The notes: generated from the letters alone by a model not told the origin. A stretch of DNA of 41,672 nucleotides from an uncultured Microscilla sp. (GCF_947493425.1 NZ_CANLRP010000064.1:1-41672); one strand, 5' to 3'; shown: positions 9,176 to 19,446, counted from the stretch's first letter. Numbers and translations are program-made.

Positions 9176-9342
9176 TAAGGAATGGTGAGAAATTAAATTA
9201 CCATTCTTGAGGTAGAGGTTTTGTTTTGAGACGAGGCTATTTTTTGCGCTCATAGCAGCGCTACGGGCAATAAAAATAACGAAGCATCAAGGCGAAAAAT
9301 CACCCCTCAGAGTGTAAATTTATTTTTGAACAATTCCTAAGA
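9176..9342 (+). repeat. 167-bp imperfect palindromic (MITE-like) element, copy 1
   Basis: This 167-bp block recurs in inverted orientation at 33353-33519 with 165 identical positions. Its ends are imperfect inverted repeats (TAAGGAATGGT at the left; the reverse complement of the right end reads TCTTAGGAATTGT). The two halves pair along most of their length around a centre ATAGCAGCGCTACG. There is no coding capacity. It ends 9 bases before the SulP start codon, so it supplies the gene's leader. Confidence 0.88.
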
Positions 9343-9351
9343 GTACAACCC

Positions 9352-11559
9352 ATGATATTTATACAAAATACACCTGCCACCGGTTTTAAAGGAATTACCA
9401 AACATTGGCGCATAGATTTAATTGCGGCATTTAGCGTATCGCTGGTGGCACTGCCCCTGTCTATAGGCATTGCCTTATCGTCAGGGGTAAGCCCTATGGC
9501 AGGTATAATGGCGGCAATCATTGGGGGCACAGTTACTACACTGCTCAGAAGCAGCCACGTAGCCATCAACGGACCTGCCAACAGCCTTATAGTAGTGGTG
9601 GCAACTGGAGTAGGCTTGCTCAATGGTTATCAATACTTGCTGGCCGCCTTTATTGTAGCTGGGGGTATCCAAATAGTCATTGGGCTGCTCAAGTGGGGCA
9701 AAATAAGCGACTTATTGCCCGTATCGGTTATTCAGGGTATGCTGGCAGCAATTGGGGTTATGATTTTATCGAAAGAATTACACGTGGCGCTGGGTGGGGT
9801 AGCCCCCAAAACAGGCAATACTATACAGGTATTGATGGCAGTACCTGCTACTTTTATGGTCCAAAACCCTTTTATTACCATTATATCCACCGTGAGTCTG
9901 ATTATATTGGTAGCTTACTCCCGGTTCAAAAATAAAGTTGTTCAATTTGTGCCTGCGCCGGTTTGGGTACTGCTATTTGCTATCCCTCTGGTGTTTTTGT
10001 TCAATTTCTTCAAAGAACACACCATCCCATTATTTAACAAAAGCTATCAGGTAGGTCCCCAACATCTGGTAAATATCCCTAAAAATCTAAAAGACGGCTT
10101 TGTTCTGGCTGATTTTAGCAAAATAAGTACGGTTACTTTTTGGGTATTGGTACTACAAATCACCTTGCTTGCCACTATAGAAAGCTTGGTGAGTAGCAAA
10201 GCCATAGAAAAAATTGATCCTTACAAACGCCCCACCCACGCCAACCAAGACCTGGCAGCTGTAGGCTTTAGTACGGTACTTTCGGGGTTGATAGGAGGCT
10301 TGCCCACCATTACTGTAGTGGCGCGCAGTTCGGTCAATGTAAATAATGGAGCACTCACCAAATGGTCTAACTTTTATCACGGCATTATCCTGCTTATTTT
10401 TGTTGTGTTTTTTGGCGCTATCATCCGGGAAATACCCAGGGCGGCATTGTCGGCAATTTTGATTTATACAGGGTATAAACTGGCTGCACCAAGGGTTTTT
10501 AAAGATGCTTATCGCAAAGGCTGGGAGCAATTGGCAATCATGCTTGCCACGTTGTTGTCTACCCTGTTTTTTGGATTGCTCTGGGGCATTTTTACAGGCA
10601 TATTATTTACCCTGGGGGTGCACCATGCTTTTTCGCGTAAAAACTACCAACACTTTTTCTCAGAGTTATTTCGCCCCAATATTATCTACACACACGAAGC
10701 CGAAAACACTTACCACATCAGCATTGTGGGCATTGCCAACTTTTATAACCTGCTGAGAGTAAAAAAACTACTCGACAACATAGGCAGCAATCGCCATATT
10801 ATACTTGACTTTGCCAAAGCCTCTGTGGTAGATTTTACGCTACTGGAGTACACCCAGGAGTATGCCCGAAACTATTACCAACAAGGAGGGCAGTTTGACA
10901 TCGTGGGGTTGAATGTACACCAAACAACCTCTAACCACCCCAACGCTTTGCACGCGTTGCGTCGCCCCAAGCGGAAGTTTTTGAATCCCCGCCAGCTCGC
11001 ACTTCAGAAGATTGCAACGCAACACTCAAGTTCTTTTCGACCTGAAATTCAATGGGACAACCACGGACTCAAGAAATTTCCTTATTTTAGAAATAAAATA
11101 CTAGAGTACAAGACCAACACACTGCAAGGGCTACACGATGACTTTAATACCCGTTGGGAAATATTTGATATTACTTTTGTAAAAGGTCTGTTGTCAGATG
11201 CGGAGGTATACTATGCCACGGTGCATATTCTCTACCTCCCTTTTAAGATTCCCGTGTTTGTGCTGGAAAAAGAGGTATTGCTTGATAAATTAAAAAAGTT
11301 TGCTGGCTATGGTGATATCAACTTTAAAAAACATAAAGAGTTTTCATCCCGTTTTTTGCTCAAAGGAGTTGACAAAGCCTATATCACTTATTTGTTTAAT
11401 GAAGAGTTGATCCACTTTTTGCAATCGCAGGAAACCTATCACCTGGAAAGCAATGGTACCGCCATTTGCATTTTTAAAAATATACGTTATTCAAGCCCTA
11501 CCGAAACAGAAAACATGCTTGAGTTTGGTCGCAACTTGTTGAAACATTTGAAAACTTAA
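9352..11559 (+). CDS. SulP-family anion transporter with STAS domain and extra C-terminal domain
   Basis: This is a 735-residue inner-membrane transporter. The N-terminal sulfate-transporter domain (~15-425) starts with the typical RIDLIAAFSVSLVALPLSIG and contains GPANSLIVVVATGVG in the substrate-binding region. It is related to SulP bicarbonate/sulfate carriers. A STAS-like domain covers about 440-530 (IILDFAKASVVDFTLLEY). The remaining ~200 residues (530-735) are not part of a standard SulP-STAS protein; they look soluble, with alternating beta and alpha segments (e.g. VYYATVHILYLPFKIPVFVL), and I do not recognise them. Bicarbonate or sulfate with Na+ or H+ is likely, but the ion cannot be fixed from sequence. 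The palindromic element lies directly upstream. Confidence 0.9.
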   Translation: MIFIQNTPATGFKGITKHWRIDLIAAFSVSLVALPLSIGIALSSGVSPMAGIMAAIIGGTVTTLLRSSHVAINGPANSLIVVVATGVGLLNGYQYLLAAFIVAGGIQIVIGLLKWGKISDLLPVSVIQGMLAAIGVMILSKELHVALGGVAPKTGNTIQVLMAVPATFMVQNPFITIISTVSLIILVAYSRFKNKVVQFVPAPVWVLLFAIPLVFLFNFFKEHTIPLFNKSYQVGPQHLVNIPKNLKDGFVLADFSKISTVTFWVLVLQITLLATIESLVSSKAIEKIDPYKRPTHANQDLAAVGFSTVLSGLIGGLPTITVVARSSVNVNNGALTKWSNFYHGIILLIFVVFFGAIIREIPRAALSAILIYTGYKLAAPRVFKDAYRKGWEQLAIMLATLLSTLFFGLLWGIFTGILFTLGVHHAFSRKNYQHFFSELFRPNIIYTHEAENTYHISIVGIANFYNLLRVKKLLDNIGSNRHIILDFAKASVVDFTLLEYTQEYARNYYQQGGQFDIVGLNVHQTTSNHPNALHALRRPKRKFLNPRQLALQKIATQHSSSFRPEIQWDNHGLKKFPYFRNKILEYKTNTLQGLHDDFNTRWEIFDITFVKGLLSDAEVYYATVHILYLPFKIPVFVLEKEVLLDKLKKFAGYGDINFKKHKEFSSRFLLKGVDKAYITYLFNEELIHFLQSQETYHLESNGTAICIFKNIRYSSPTETENMLEFGRNLLKHLKT

Positions 11560-11624
11560 AAAAGTATTTTATACACTTAATCAGGTAGTGCAGTATAGGA
11601 TTTTCAAGATCAAGGCAAACTCCA

Positions 11625-12113
11625 CTAGTGACCACCTACCAACGTAAAGCCCAAGGTGAGTTGGTGCACACGAGGAATCAAGTGCGATTTATCAAAGGTA
11701 AAGTGGTACCCATAAAACAAGTAGATATTGCTACGCAGGGTGAGCCCCAGCTCAGGGCGGAGCGTCAGGATACCTTCGCCAAAATTGGTGTAATAAAGGA
11801 TGCTTGCTCGTCCTCCCAAACTCATAGGCAAAAAGTTTTTGTGGTGTTCAAACGATACACGAGGGGCTATGATGAGGCGATTATCGGTCGTATTGTGAAT
11901 GGTATAAAACAAAGGAGACTCCAGCCCTACACCTACGCCCGAAAAATCGTTTTCAAATTTGACTACGCTAAAACCGACATTGCCTTCTTCAGAAGTGACA
12001 AACACTGTACCCACCCCCACTCCCTGAGAGGTGGCTTCTATCCTGCCTACCAGTTGTGCCACTGCAACAGGTTGCCACAACAAACCAACCATTACTACCA
12101 ATATTTTTATCAT
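11625..12113 (-). CDS. Small outer-membrane-like protein, unknown function
   Basis: The 162-residue protein has a signal peptide (1-19, ending AVAQ). The mature part contains alternating polar/hydrophobic strands (e.g. VFVTSEEGNVGFSVVKF, ILTLRPELGLTLRSNIYLFYGYHF) and ends in a beta strand (LTLGFTLVGGH), the pattern of a small outer-membrane barrel. No family is recognised. An overlapping plus-strand frame (11628-12167) lacks any of these traits and is rejected. It is convergent with the SulP gene, 65 bases away, and shares strand with the giant gene upstream, which has a terminator between them. Confidence 0.7.
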   Translation of the reverse strand: MIKILVVMVGLLWQPVAVAQLVGRIEATSQGVGVGTVFVTSEEGNVGFSVVKFENDFSGVGVGLESPLFYTIHNTTDNRLIIAPRVSFEHHKNFLPMSLGGRASILYYTNFGEGILTLRPELGLTLRSNIYLFYGYHFTFDKSHLIPRVHQLTLGFTLVGGH

Positions 12114-12210
12114 AGGTTCAAAAGTTTACTTCAGGAAACGTATTCAAACCATTGTTGGCTACTCTAGCGCCTGGTTTTCTTCTATACATTTATTGGGTCA
12201 CGCCACCACA

Positions 12211-12245
12211 CAAAAAAGCCCTGGTGGACAGCAAACCACCAAGGC
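12211..12245 (-). terminator. Rho-independent terminator of the giant surface-protein gene
   Basis: On the minus strand the arms GCCTTGGTGG/CCACCAGGGC enclose a short loop and are followed by TTTTTTG. It lies 23 bases after the stop codon of the gene ending at 12268. Confidence 0.85.
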
Positions 12246-12267
12246 AATCACATCTTCTTTTTCGTTT

Positions 12268-15200
12268 TTATCTTATCAGCAACACATTGCCTGACTCTTT
12301 AAATTCCACTCCATTTTTGTACTTGCCCCGCAAATACCACACATAGTTTCCTTTGGGCAAGGGTCTTTGTTTGTAGGTGCCATCCCACCCGTTGTTTTGG
12401 GTTTCGCCCGTTTTGGCTCCAAACTCATCACTTCCCATCACCTCTTCTTTGCTATTGCTCTCATACACCAGTAAGCCAGTACGACTATACACCTTAAGGC
12501 TTAAGGTAGCCACCTGATTGCCAAACACCTGAAAACGGTCATTTTTCTGGTCGTTGTTAGGGGTAAACATAGAAGGTACAAACACTTGAAAACGCAACAC
12601 CCTCACTACCATTGTTAGGGTAGTGTCGCAACCCTTAGAGTTGGCAAGTTGTACCGTATAGCTTGTGGTTTGGCTGGGAGTAAGCGTGGGGCTACCCGCA
12701 GTTAAATCCGAGATATTGGCTACCTCTGCACTGGTGTTGGCAGTCCAGGCAAAAGTAGCCGCATCGGTGGCAGTAGCCGTCAAAATCACCGACTCACCCA
12801 CCGTAATAGTAGCAGTATCACTGGCCGCGTTTAACACAAGGCTTCCAGTACTTGTAATGTTCAACTTGGCATCAGTCACATACTGTCGCTTATCTTCTAT
12901 TACAAAAGTATATACGTCAGACATACAACCTCCGGCATCGGTTACCTGCACGGTATAAGTACCCGGAGTCAAATCGCTTATATCGCGGGTAGTGGCACTA
13001 TAGGCAGCTTCTCCGGTTTTGCTCCACAGATAGGTATAAGGAGCCCCCGCAAACCCACCCGATACGGTCGTAAGCGTTACTGCTCCACCACCAGCGCCAT
13101 TGGGGGTACAGTTTTGGGCATTGGTAGTATCACCTACCACTGTAAAGTTTGCCGGATTGTTGGCTTTTACTTCAAAAGCAACTGCTATACGGGCGTTGTC
13201 TCCTCCCGAATCATCTGCCCCATTGACCCCCGAAAGCGTGACCGGGCTCGCATAATAAGTATATAATCCCGCTGTATTTTGAGGTACTTTCAACACATCT
13301 GAGTCGGTTCCATTGTTGGTAGACTGGTATTGGGCTGCTCCTCCGTTTGCTGTGGTATACCAGGCATAAGTACCTGCGTTTACATCATTTGCCTGTAGCT
13401 GCACTTGTCCTCCTTCACATATCACAGGGTAGAGTGCTTTTGCTGTCACATTGTAAGGAAATATATAAATGGTAGCTGTATCTGAATAGTTGATACAACC
13501 TGTAGCTGTCACCGTTTCTTTGACATATAATTCTCGGGTAGCCGCTGTATTGCTCCACTTAATGGTTACTTGGTTGGCGTTTTGATTTTGAATAGCACCT
13601 CCCGTCACTTGCCACTCATACGTAATACCCGCTCCGGCATTGTTGGTAGTAGTAGCATAAGTACGAATAGTATTTACATATACCGAATCTACCTTATCGG
13701 TCAATAATGGCTTGATAGGAGCCCTCTTTACCTTTACCGCCTGGGTAAACACATCGCTGGTACAGCCCGTATTTTTTACTTGGGCAAACACCTCAAATGT
13801 TTCGGTAAATATATCGGTGGGCAAAGAATTACTCCAGCGAATGCGCACCTGAGTAGCCTCTGCATTGGTAAAAACAATCTTGCCCGCTACATCACCGTTT
13901 ACAATACGCCATACATAAGTATAGGCAGGATTGGGTGTACTAATGGTGTATACCGCCTCGTTGTTGGTGCCTATCGCATAGGCACATACTTCTGTGATGT
14001 CACCCGTAACCACCGGAACATCAGGTTTGGCACTCAAGGTGATATTTTTATCGGTTTGTGCTTTGCAAGTACCCACTTGCTCTTCCAGAGTTACTTTACC
14101 CAAGCCTCCTGTTGTCCACCTTACTTTTACAAAGTTATCTGAGGCACCACCTCCAGCAGTAATGGTTCCTTCACTACTCACTGTCCAGGTATATTGCAGT
14201 CCGGTACTTGCCGCAGTATAAGTTACTTCAGTATTTACACAAGTCAGGCTGCTGCCCTCAAAACTAGCAGTAGGCGCAGCTTCCACGCTCGCCAGCACAG
14301 GTATACGTTTGGTTTCGCAAGTGCCATTATGTACACTCACATAATACGTAGTGCTTTGGTCAATGTGGGGAGTGGTAAAAGTAGCGCTGGTGCTCAATAC
14401 AGTAGCATTGGTCAAATCGGTATACCATCTGTATTGACCTTCGGTGCCTCCGCTTGCCGACAAAGTCACCTTTCCTGGTCCACAAGCGGCGCCAGGAACA
14501 GGTACAGGGTCTGCCACTCCGCCACCTACACTTACACTTACTTTGGTAAGTGTGCTTTCGGCGTTGCCACAACTTGGATCTACAATGCTCACATAATAAT
14601 CGGTCGTTCCGGTAGTATGTGGGTCTGTAGTATACATATTGTCTTGATGATCGCTACTTGTCTTTTTCAACACTGTTTTTGCTGCATCAGCATACCACTT
14701 GTATACTTGCCCACCCGTGGCTCCGGTAGCCTCTATGTCAAACGTACCAGCGGTACACAAATTGGGGGGAATAGCACGTACTATAGGCGCCCCAGGAGGC
14801 GTGCCTGCCCCCTTGATAATTGCTTTTACTTCTACCAAACTGCTGTAACAATCATCGCTTTTAGTATCAGGATCATTTATATCTACTACTGCCACATAAA
14901 AACTTCTGCCAGCACCCAAAGGAGGAGTTTTGTAGATATTGTCTTTTTCATCTGTGGAGCTTTTAAGCCAATTGGCAGTAGATGCGTCGGGAGGCGTAGC
15001 AGACAAAAACCAACGGTACACTTGTCCGCTCGTAGCACCCGTGGCAGTCAGGGTTACTTCACCAGCATCACACCTCGATCCATCGATTACTTGAGGTGGA
15101 GTCAGATTGGTAATTGTGGCAGTTACTGGTACTTTGTCTGTTTCGCAAGAACCATTGTCAAAACTTACATAGTAGGTGGTAGTGGTAGTAAGATTAGGCA

Positions 15201-18200
15201 CCAAAAAACTCCCCGTATTAGTCGCTTTAGGTACTACATCAGTAGCGTTTTCATACCATTTAAACTGAGGCGAGCCATCCGCATCGGGGTGAGTAGCTCC
15301 TAGCACTAAATTACTTTTGCCACAGCCTTGCCGTGGAGTTACCTGTGGTGGAGTCCCTCCTGTATTGGTCACATTTACGGTAACAGCTACTCGGTTACTC
15401 TCACCTCCACAACTGGTATTATGAATGCTCACATAATAAGTAGTAGAGCCTAAAGGCACCCCTGTCCTGAAGTCAGCTACGGCGTTGTCTTGCAACAACT
15501 TACCCCCAGTGGCTTGGTCATACCAACGATAGGTTTGCCCATTTACAGCACCCTCAGCCTTAAAGGTTACTTCGCCAGCACCACAACGGGTTTGGGGGCT
15601 TGTCAATGCATTGGTTGGGTCATTGGGGGTACCCGCCAACACGTGGGCTACTACCTCTACCCTTTCGGTTTCACAACTCACACTTTTAATGCTCACATAG
15701 TAGCTGGTAGTAGAGTTAATGGAGGGAGTATTAAAAGTGCCATCATTGGCATCGGCAGAGGTTTTTAATAAATTTCCTCCAGCGGGGGCATCGTACCACA
15801 AATATTGCATACTGCCTGTAGCATTTTTTGCGGCCAACTGTATGCTTATTCCACCTGTGCCACACCCAGAGCCATCTACACCTTCGGGGGCCACCGTACC
15901 ACTGTTAATGGTGACATTGTATATAGCCGATACACCCACACAAGTAGGTCCATTTTGCTCAGTTACTTTAAGAGTACCAGTGCCTAAGGTTTCCCATTTT
16001 ACGGTCACCTGAGGCTGGTCATCGGCTCCTACAATGGTTCCATTGGTTACTTCCCATTTGTAAGTGTTGCCGTTGGCGGTATTGTTGGTCGTTACCTGGT
16101 AAATTTGTGACTGACCAAGACACACTGTTTGGGCACCAGTGGGGTCAATTACTGGCTTAGGTTCAGTGCTTACAGTTATTTTGACAGGCACCTTGGCACT
16201 TTCGCAAGTAGCCCCTTTGAGTGCCACGTGTACAGTATAGGTTCCTGAGGTAAAACTGGCGGTATAAGAACCATTGGTTTGGGCATTGTCTACATTGCCG
16301 TCTTTGTCATACCAAATATAACTACCATCGGTGCCACCTGAGGCAGTAACCGTTACACTGCCATTTCCACAACGGGTTTGGTCTTGACCTGCCACTGGTG
16401 CTGCTGGTCCTCCTATTTTAAGAATGGCATAATTGGAGGGGTCTGAGCCACAAGAACCACTGAGTACCAGCGCCCGATAAAAAGTAACTACGCTGAGGTT
16501 TGAGTAGTTGATACTAGTAGCATTGGCAGTGCCCGTAATGTCTGTCCAGTTGGTTCCGTCAGTAGACGATTGCCACTTATCTATGGTGCTGCTTCCTGCC
16601 AAACCTTCTAATTTGAGCGTTCCGCTGGTGCCCGCACATATTGTTTTGCCTGTCACCACCCTGCCATTTGCATTATCGAGGTAATACTTTCTGACAGCAA
16701 AGTTGAGCTTATCGCTGATGTATAAGTTTTGCTCAAGATCGGCAAATACGCCCGAAGGATACCTAAATTTAGCGTCTTTGGCAAGCACATCGCTTTCATC
16801 TCCTTCGGCTCCTGTTCCAGCTATGGTGGTTACTTGTCCCTGGCTTATTTTTCTAATCCTCTGGTTATGCGTATCTGCTATGTATACCTCCCCTATGGCA
16901 TTTACTGTAATGCCCGCCGGGGAATGAAACTGTGCACTAGCTGCGTTACCATCTTGATGCCCTGCAATGCCATTTGCCACGTCTCCAGCATAGGTGGTTG
17001 TATGGCCATTGGTCGTATTTATTTGTCGAATAATATTATTTAGCTTGTCTGTCACATACAGTTGAGTACCTGTAATATCTAAGGCCACAGAGGTAGGGAA
17101 GAAAAACCGGGCGGCATCGGCTGCTCCATCGGCACGTCCAGGGGCAAACACTCCATCGGCTACCGGTCCGGCAAAAGTGGTCACCATTCCGTTGGCTATT
17201 TTTTTAATCCGATGGTTATTTTTGTCTGCTATGTATATATTACCAGCCGCGTCTACTGCCACCCCAGATGGCTCGTTAAACTTGGCCACAGCCAACGCTC
17301 CGGTTACATTGCCTGATACAGCGGTGGGGTAGCTGCTATTTCCAGCAATGGTGCTCACTGTTGGGCTCCCGCCCGATGGGTTAGTAATCATCCGTATAGC
17401 GTGGTTGTTTTTATCTGCCACGTATAAGTTGCCCGCCATGTCTATGGCAAGCCCCGATGGGTAATTGAATTGAGCCAAGGAACCGTTGTCGTCTTTGAAA
17501 CCCGCCACACCACTTCCGGCTACAGCAGATACTCCCCCGGTTGCCAGGTCTATTTTTTTTATGGAATGGTTTCTCTGGTCGGCTACGTACAAGTATTTAC
17601 CATCGAGCGAAGTTACCACCCCTGCCGAGCCATCGTTTTCAGGTTGAATGGTTGTATCAAACTTAAACCCTGATGCCAAAGTACTTATTTTTGCTGTAGG
17701 AGCACTTCCTCCACCACCGCCTCCGGTGCCCACCTTTACCACTACTTGCGCCTCTACCACACAACCTTGTTGGTTTACTTCATATTTAATCGTATAATCG
17801 CCTGGTGGCGTACTCCCACCTAGAGTAATCACCCCAGTGTTAGGATCAACAGACAACCCTACCCCTTGCTTGTCTACAGAGTAAACTCCTGCGCTTACAT
17901 CTTCTCCATCGGCACCCACCAACTGAGGGCTAATTGGTCCGCTTCCTCCGCAAATACTGTTGCTGCCATAGTTCAATGTAGCAGAAGGGCAAGGGGCGGC
18001 ATACCATAACTCTTCTCCCAGGTCATTGTCTACTGCCACAAAAAAGATTCCCTCTCTGCCTGGTTTTACTTCTACTGCTACAATGCTGTCGGGCAGAGAA
18101 AGCCTTGAGTTCAGCTTGGGTAACACTATTTTTTCTGTACCACTAGTAGTACCATCACTTTTCCAAAGCTCTTTGGTAGTACTAATACCTGCCCAAAAAT

Positions 18201-19446
18201 ATAAAGTACTTTTGTTTGCCCCATTTACTTGAGTGTTTACCACGGTCAAGTTATAAGGCGAAGAAGAAAACGTATTGGAAGCAATGTCTTTTACCAGTTC
18301 GGTGCCGGCACTGGTTCCATCGCTTTTCCACAGCTCGAAGCCTATTGATAAACCTTTACTGTTTTTGCCGGTGGCAGAAAAAAAACACGTTCCCCCCATA
18401 TTGGTCATATACTTAGGATTCCCCACAGAAGCTATTTCTTCAAAGTTTGTCCCATCACAAGACCATAGCTTATAGTCTGATCCAGCCTGGGTAGTTTTGG
18501 TAGCACTAAAAAACAAGTGTCCACCTGCCACTACCAAACGTTGTGACTCGTTGAAGAAGGTAATTCCAGCAGGAAAGGGAATTTTAGTGGGGGGTGTATT
18601 AGAACCATCACTGCTCCAGAGATGGGTACCAGTATTGTCTTCTGCTATAAAATAAACCAGCCCCCCTTTTTCTACAAAATACCGGGGGTTAGAGCTACCT
18701 CCAGGGTGAAGGTCAAACATAACAGTAGTGGCTTCATCACCTTTGCTGATGCCTAGTTCGCGGTTGGCATCGTTTGTTCCATCATAATTAGGGTCATTGT
18801 CAGCACTAAAAAACAAAGTACCATTGATGGCTGTAAGGTGCTTTGGGTTAGATGGCAATGTGATACCACCACCGCCTGGGATAGGGGTTGCATTTAGGTC
18901 TTTGACCAAAGTGGTATTTGTCCCATCATTCTTGAACAGCTCCTGTCTGCCTACCGGGTCTTGAGCAGAAAAAAACAATTCGTTACCCATTTTTACCAGG
19001 TATTGCCCGTTGTCTCCCCCCTTAGGGTTGGCACGCGCAACAAATTCTACCTGGCTATCATTCAAGTTGTCTTTGATATTGACTCGATATAATACTGAAG
19101 ATCCATTGCCTTGATTATCGGTAGCAAAGAAATAGGCGTAAGTAACTCCCTGTACTGTCAGCGGCACAAAATAGTTGGCTCCGCTGGCATTGCCTCCAGG
19201 AGATATGTCAAAACTTCGGGCAGTAGTACCATTCGACAGGTACACCTCTTTACCATTTGAGGTAGTAGATCCATTAAAAATCACTTGGTTGCCTACCGCA
19301 GTAAGTATTTCGGGGCTGCTGCCAGTAGGTCCCACCAGAGCATCTATCAATTGAGGGGTTTTATGTTGCGCGTTCAGGCAATGGCAAAATAGCAGGCATA
19401 GGGTACTCGCCCATAGTAAGCACCAGGTTCTCTTCGACTCTATCAT
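12268..19446 (-). CDS. Giant multidomain surface protein: ELWxxDGT, NHL and Ig-like repeats, T9SS type B tail
   Basis: This is a 2392-residue exported protein. A signal peptide (1-26, ending LNAQ) leads into ELWxxDGT-type repeats (~30-510; e.g. ELWKSDGTSAGTELVKDI, HLWSSDGS). About five NHL beta-propeller repeats follow (~585-925; e.g. PSGLAIDMAGNLYVADKNNH). A long string of Ig-like/PKD-like domains (~930-2095) includes about eight of the Bacteroidota type with a CGxGxVTLxAxG start and TTYYVS core. A SprB-like repeat (~2100-2180, DLTPGTYTVQVTDAGGC), a last Ig-like domain and a CHU_C/gliding-associated tail (~2290-2392, FVPSMFTPNNDQKNDRF ... NVLLIR) close it. The tail marks a type B T9SS substrate, usually kept at the cell surface or released. 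Likely role: adhesin or surface matrix protein, perhaps in gliding or biofilm. It is transcribed alone, with its own terminator. Confidence 0.95.
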   Translation of the reverse strand: MIESKRTWCLLWASTLCLLFCHCLNAQHKTPQLIDALVGPTGSSPEILTAVGNQVIFNGSTTSNGKEVYLSNGTTARSFDISPGGNASGANYFVPLTVQGVTYAYFFATDNQGNGSSVLYRVNIKDNLNDSQVEFVARANPKGGDNGQYLVKMGNELFFSAQDPVGRQELFKNDGTNTTLVKDLNATPIPGGGGITLPSNPKHLTAINGTLFFSADNDPNYDGTNDANRELGISKGDEATTVMFDLHPGGSSNPRYFVEKGGLVYFIAEDNTGTHLWSSDGSNTPPTKIPFPAGITFFNESQRLVVAGGHLFFSATKTTQAGSDYKLWSCDGTNFEEIASVGNPKYMTNMGGTCFFSATGKNSKGLSIGFELWKSDGTSAGTELVKDIASNTFSSSPYNLTVVNTQVNGANKSTLYFWAGISTTKELWKSDGTTSGTEKIVLPKLNSRLSLPDSIVAVEVKPGREGIFFVAVDNDLGEELWYAAPCPSATLNYGSNSICGGSGPISPQLVGADGEDVSAGVYSVDKQGVGLSVDPNTGVITLGGSTPPGDYTIKYEVNQQGCVVEAQVVVKVGTGGGGGGSAPTAKISTLASGFKFDTTIQPENDGSAGVVTSLDGKYLYVADQRNHSIKKIDLATGGVSAVAGSGVAGFKDDNGSLAQFNYPSGLAIDMAGNLYVADKNNHAIRMITNPSGGSPTVSTIAGNSSYPTAVSGNVTGALAVAKFNEPSGVAVDAAGNIYIADKNNHRIKKIANGMVTTFAGPVADGVFAPGRADGAADAARFFFPTSVALDITGTQLYVTDKLNNIIRQINTTNGHTTTYAGDVANGIAGHQDGNAASAQFHSPAGITVNAIGEVYIADTHNQRIRKISQGQVTTIAGTGAEGDESDVLAKDAKFRYPSGVFADLEQNLYISDKLNFAVRKYYLDNANGRVVTGKTICAGTSGTLKLEGLAGSSTIDKWQSSTDGTNWTDITGTANATSINYSNLSVVTFYRALVLSGSCGSDPSNYAILKIGGPAAPVAGQDQTRCGNGSVTVTASGGTDGSYIWYDKDGNVDNAQTNGSYTASFTSGTYTVHVALKGATCESAKVPVKITVSTEPKPVIDPTGAQTVCLGQSQIYQVTTNNTANGNTYKWEVTNGTIVGADDQPQVTVKWETLGTGTLKVTEQNGPTCVGVSAIYNVTINSGTVAPEGVDGSGCGTGGISIQLAAKNATGSMQYLWYDAPAGGNLLKTSADANDGTFNTPSINSTTSYYVSIKSVSCETERVEVVAHVLAGTPNDPTNALTSPQTRCGAGEVTFKAEGAVNGQTYRWYDQATGGKLLQDNAVADFRTGVPLGSTTYYVSIHNTSCGGESNRVAVTVNVTNTGGTPPQVTPRQGCGKSNLVLGATHPDADGSPQFKWYENATDVVPKATNTGSFLVPNLTTTTTYYVSFDNGSCETDKVPVTATITNLTPPQVIDGSRCDAGEVTLTATGATSGQVYRWFLSATPPDASTANWLKSSTDEKDNIYKTPPLGAGRSFYVAVVDINDPDTKSDDCYSSLVEVKAIIKGAGTPPGAPIVRAIPPNLCTAGTFDIEATGATGGQVYKWYADAAKTVLKKTSSDHQDNMYTTDPHTTGTTDYYVSIVDPSCGNAESTLTKVSVSVGGGVADPVPVPGAACGPGKVTLSASGGTEGQYRWYTDLTNATVLSTSATFTTPHIDQSTTYYVSVHNGTCETKRIPVLASVEAAPTASFEGSSLTCVNTEVTYTAASTGLQYTWTVSSEGTITAGGGASDNFVKVRWTTGGLGKVTLEEQVGTCKAQTDKNITLSAKPDVPVVTGDITEVCAYAIGTNNEAVYTISTPNPAYTYVWRIVNGDVAGKIVFTNAEATQVRIRWSNSLPTDIFTETFEVFAQVKNTGCTSDVFTQAVKVKRAPIKPLLTDKVDSVYVNTIRTYATTTNNAGAGITYEWQVTGGAIQNQNANQVTIKWSNTAATRELYVKETVTATGCINYSDTATIYIFPYNVTAKALYPVICEGGQVQLQANDVNAGTYAWYTTANGGAAQYQSTNNGTDSDVLKVPQNTAGLYTYYASPVTLSGVNGADDSGGDNARIAVAFEVKANNPANFTVVGDTTNAQNCTPNGAGGGAVTLTTVSGGFAGAPYTYLWSKTGEAAYSATTRDISDLTPGTYTVQVTDAGGCMSDVYTFVIEDKRQYVTDAKLNITSTGSLVLNAASDTATITVGESVILTATATDAATFAWTANTSAEVANISDLTAGSPTLTPSQTTSYTVQLANSKGCDTTLTMVVRVLRFQVFVPSMFTPNNDQKNDRFQVFGNQVATLSLKVYSRTGLLVYESNSKEEVMGSDEFGAKTGETQNNGWDGTYKQRPLPKGNYVWYLRGKYKNGVEFKESGNVLLIR

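Noticed and set aside
11628..12167. 179-codon plus-strand frame overlapping the small outer-membrane protein gene
   Set aside because: The minus-strand frame has a signal peptide and barrel-like strands; the plus frame has neither.
14194..15303. Long plus-strand frame (369 codons) inside the giant gene
   Set aside because: It lies antisense to repeated Ig domains, has biased low-quality composition and no domain; an artefact of repeat codon usage.
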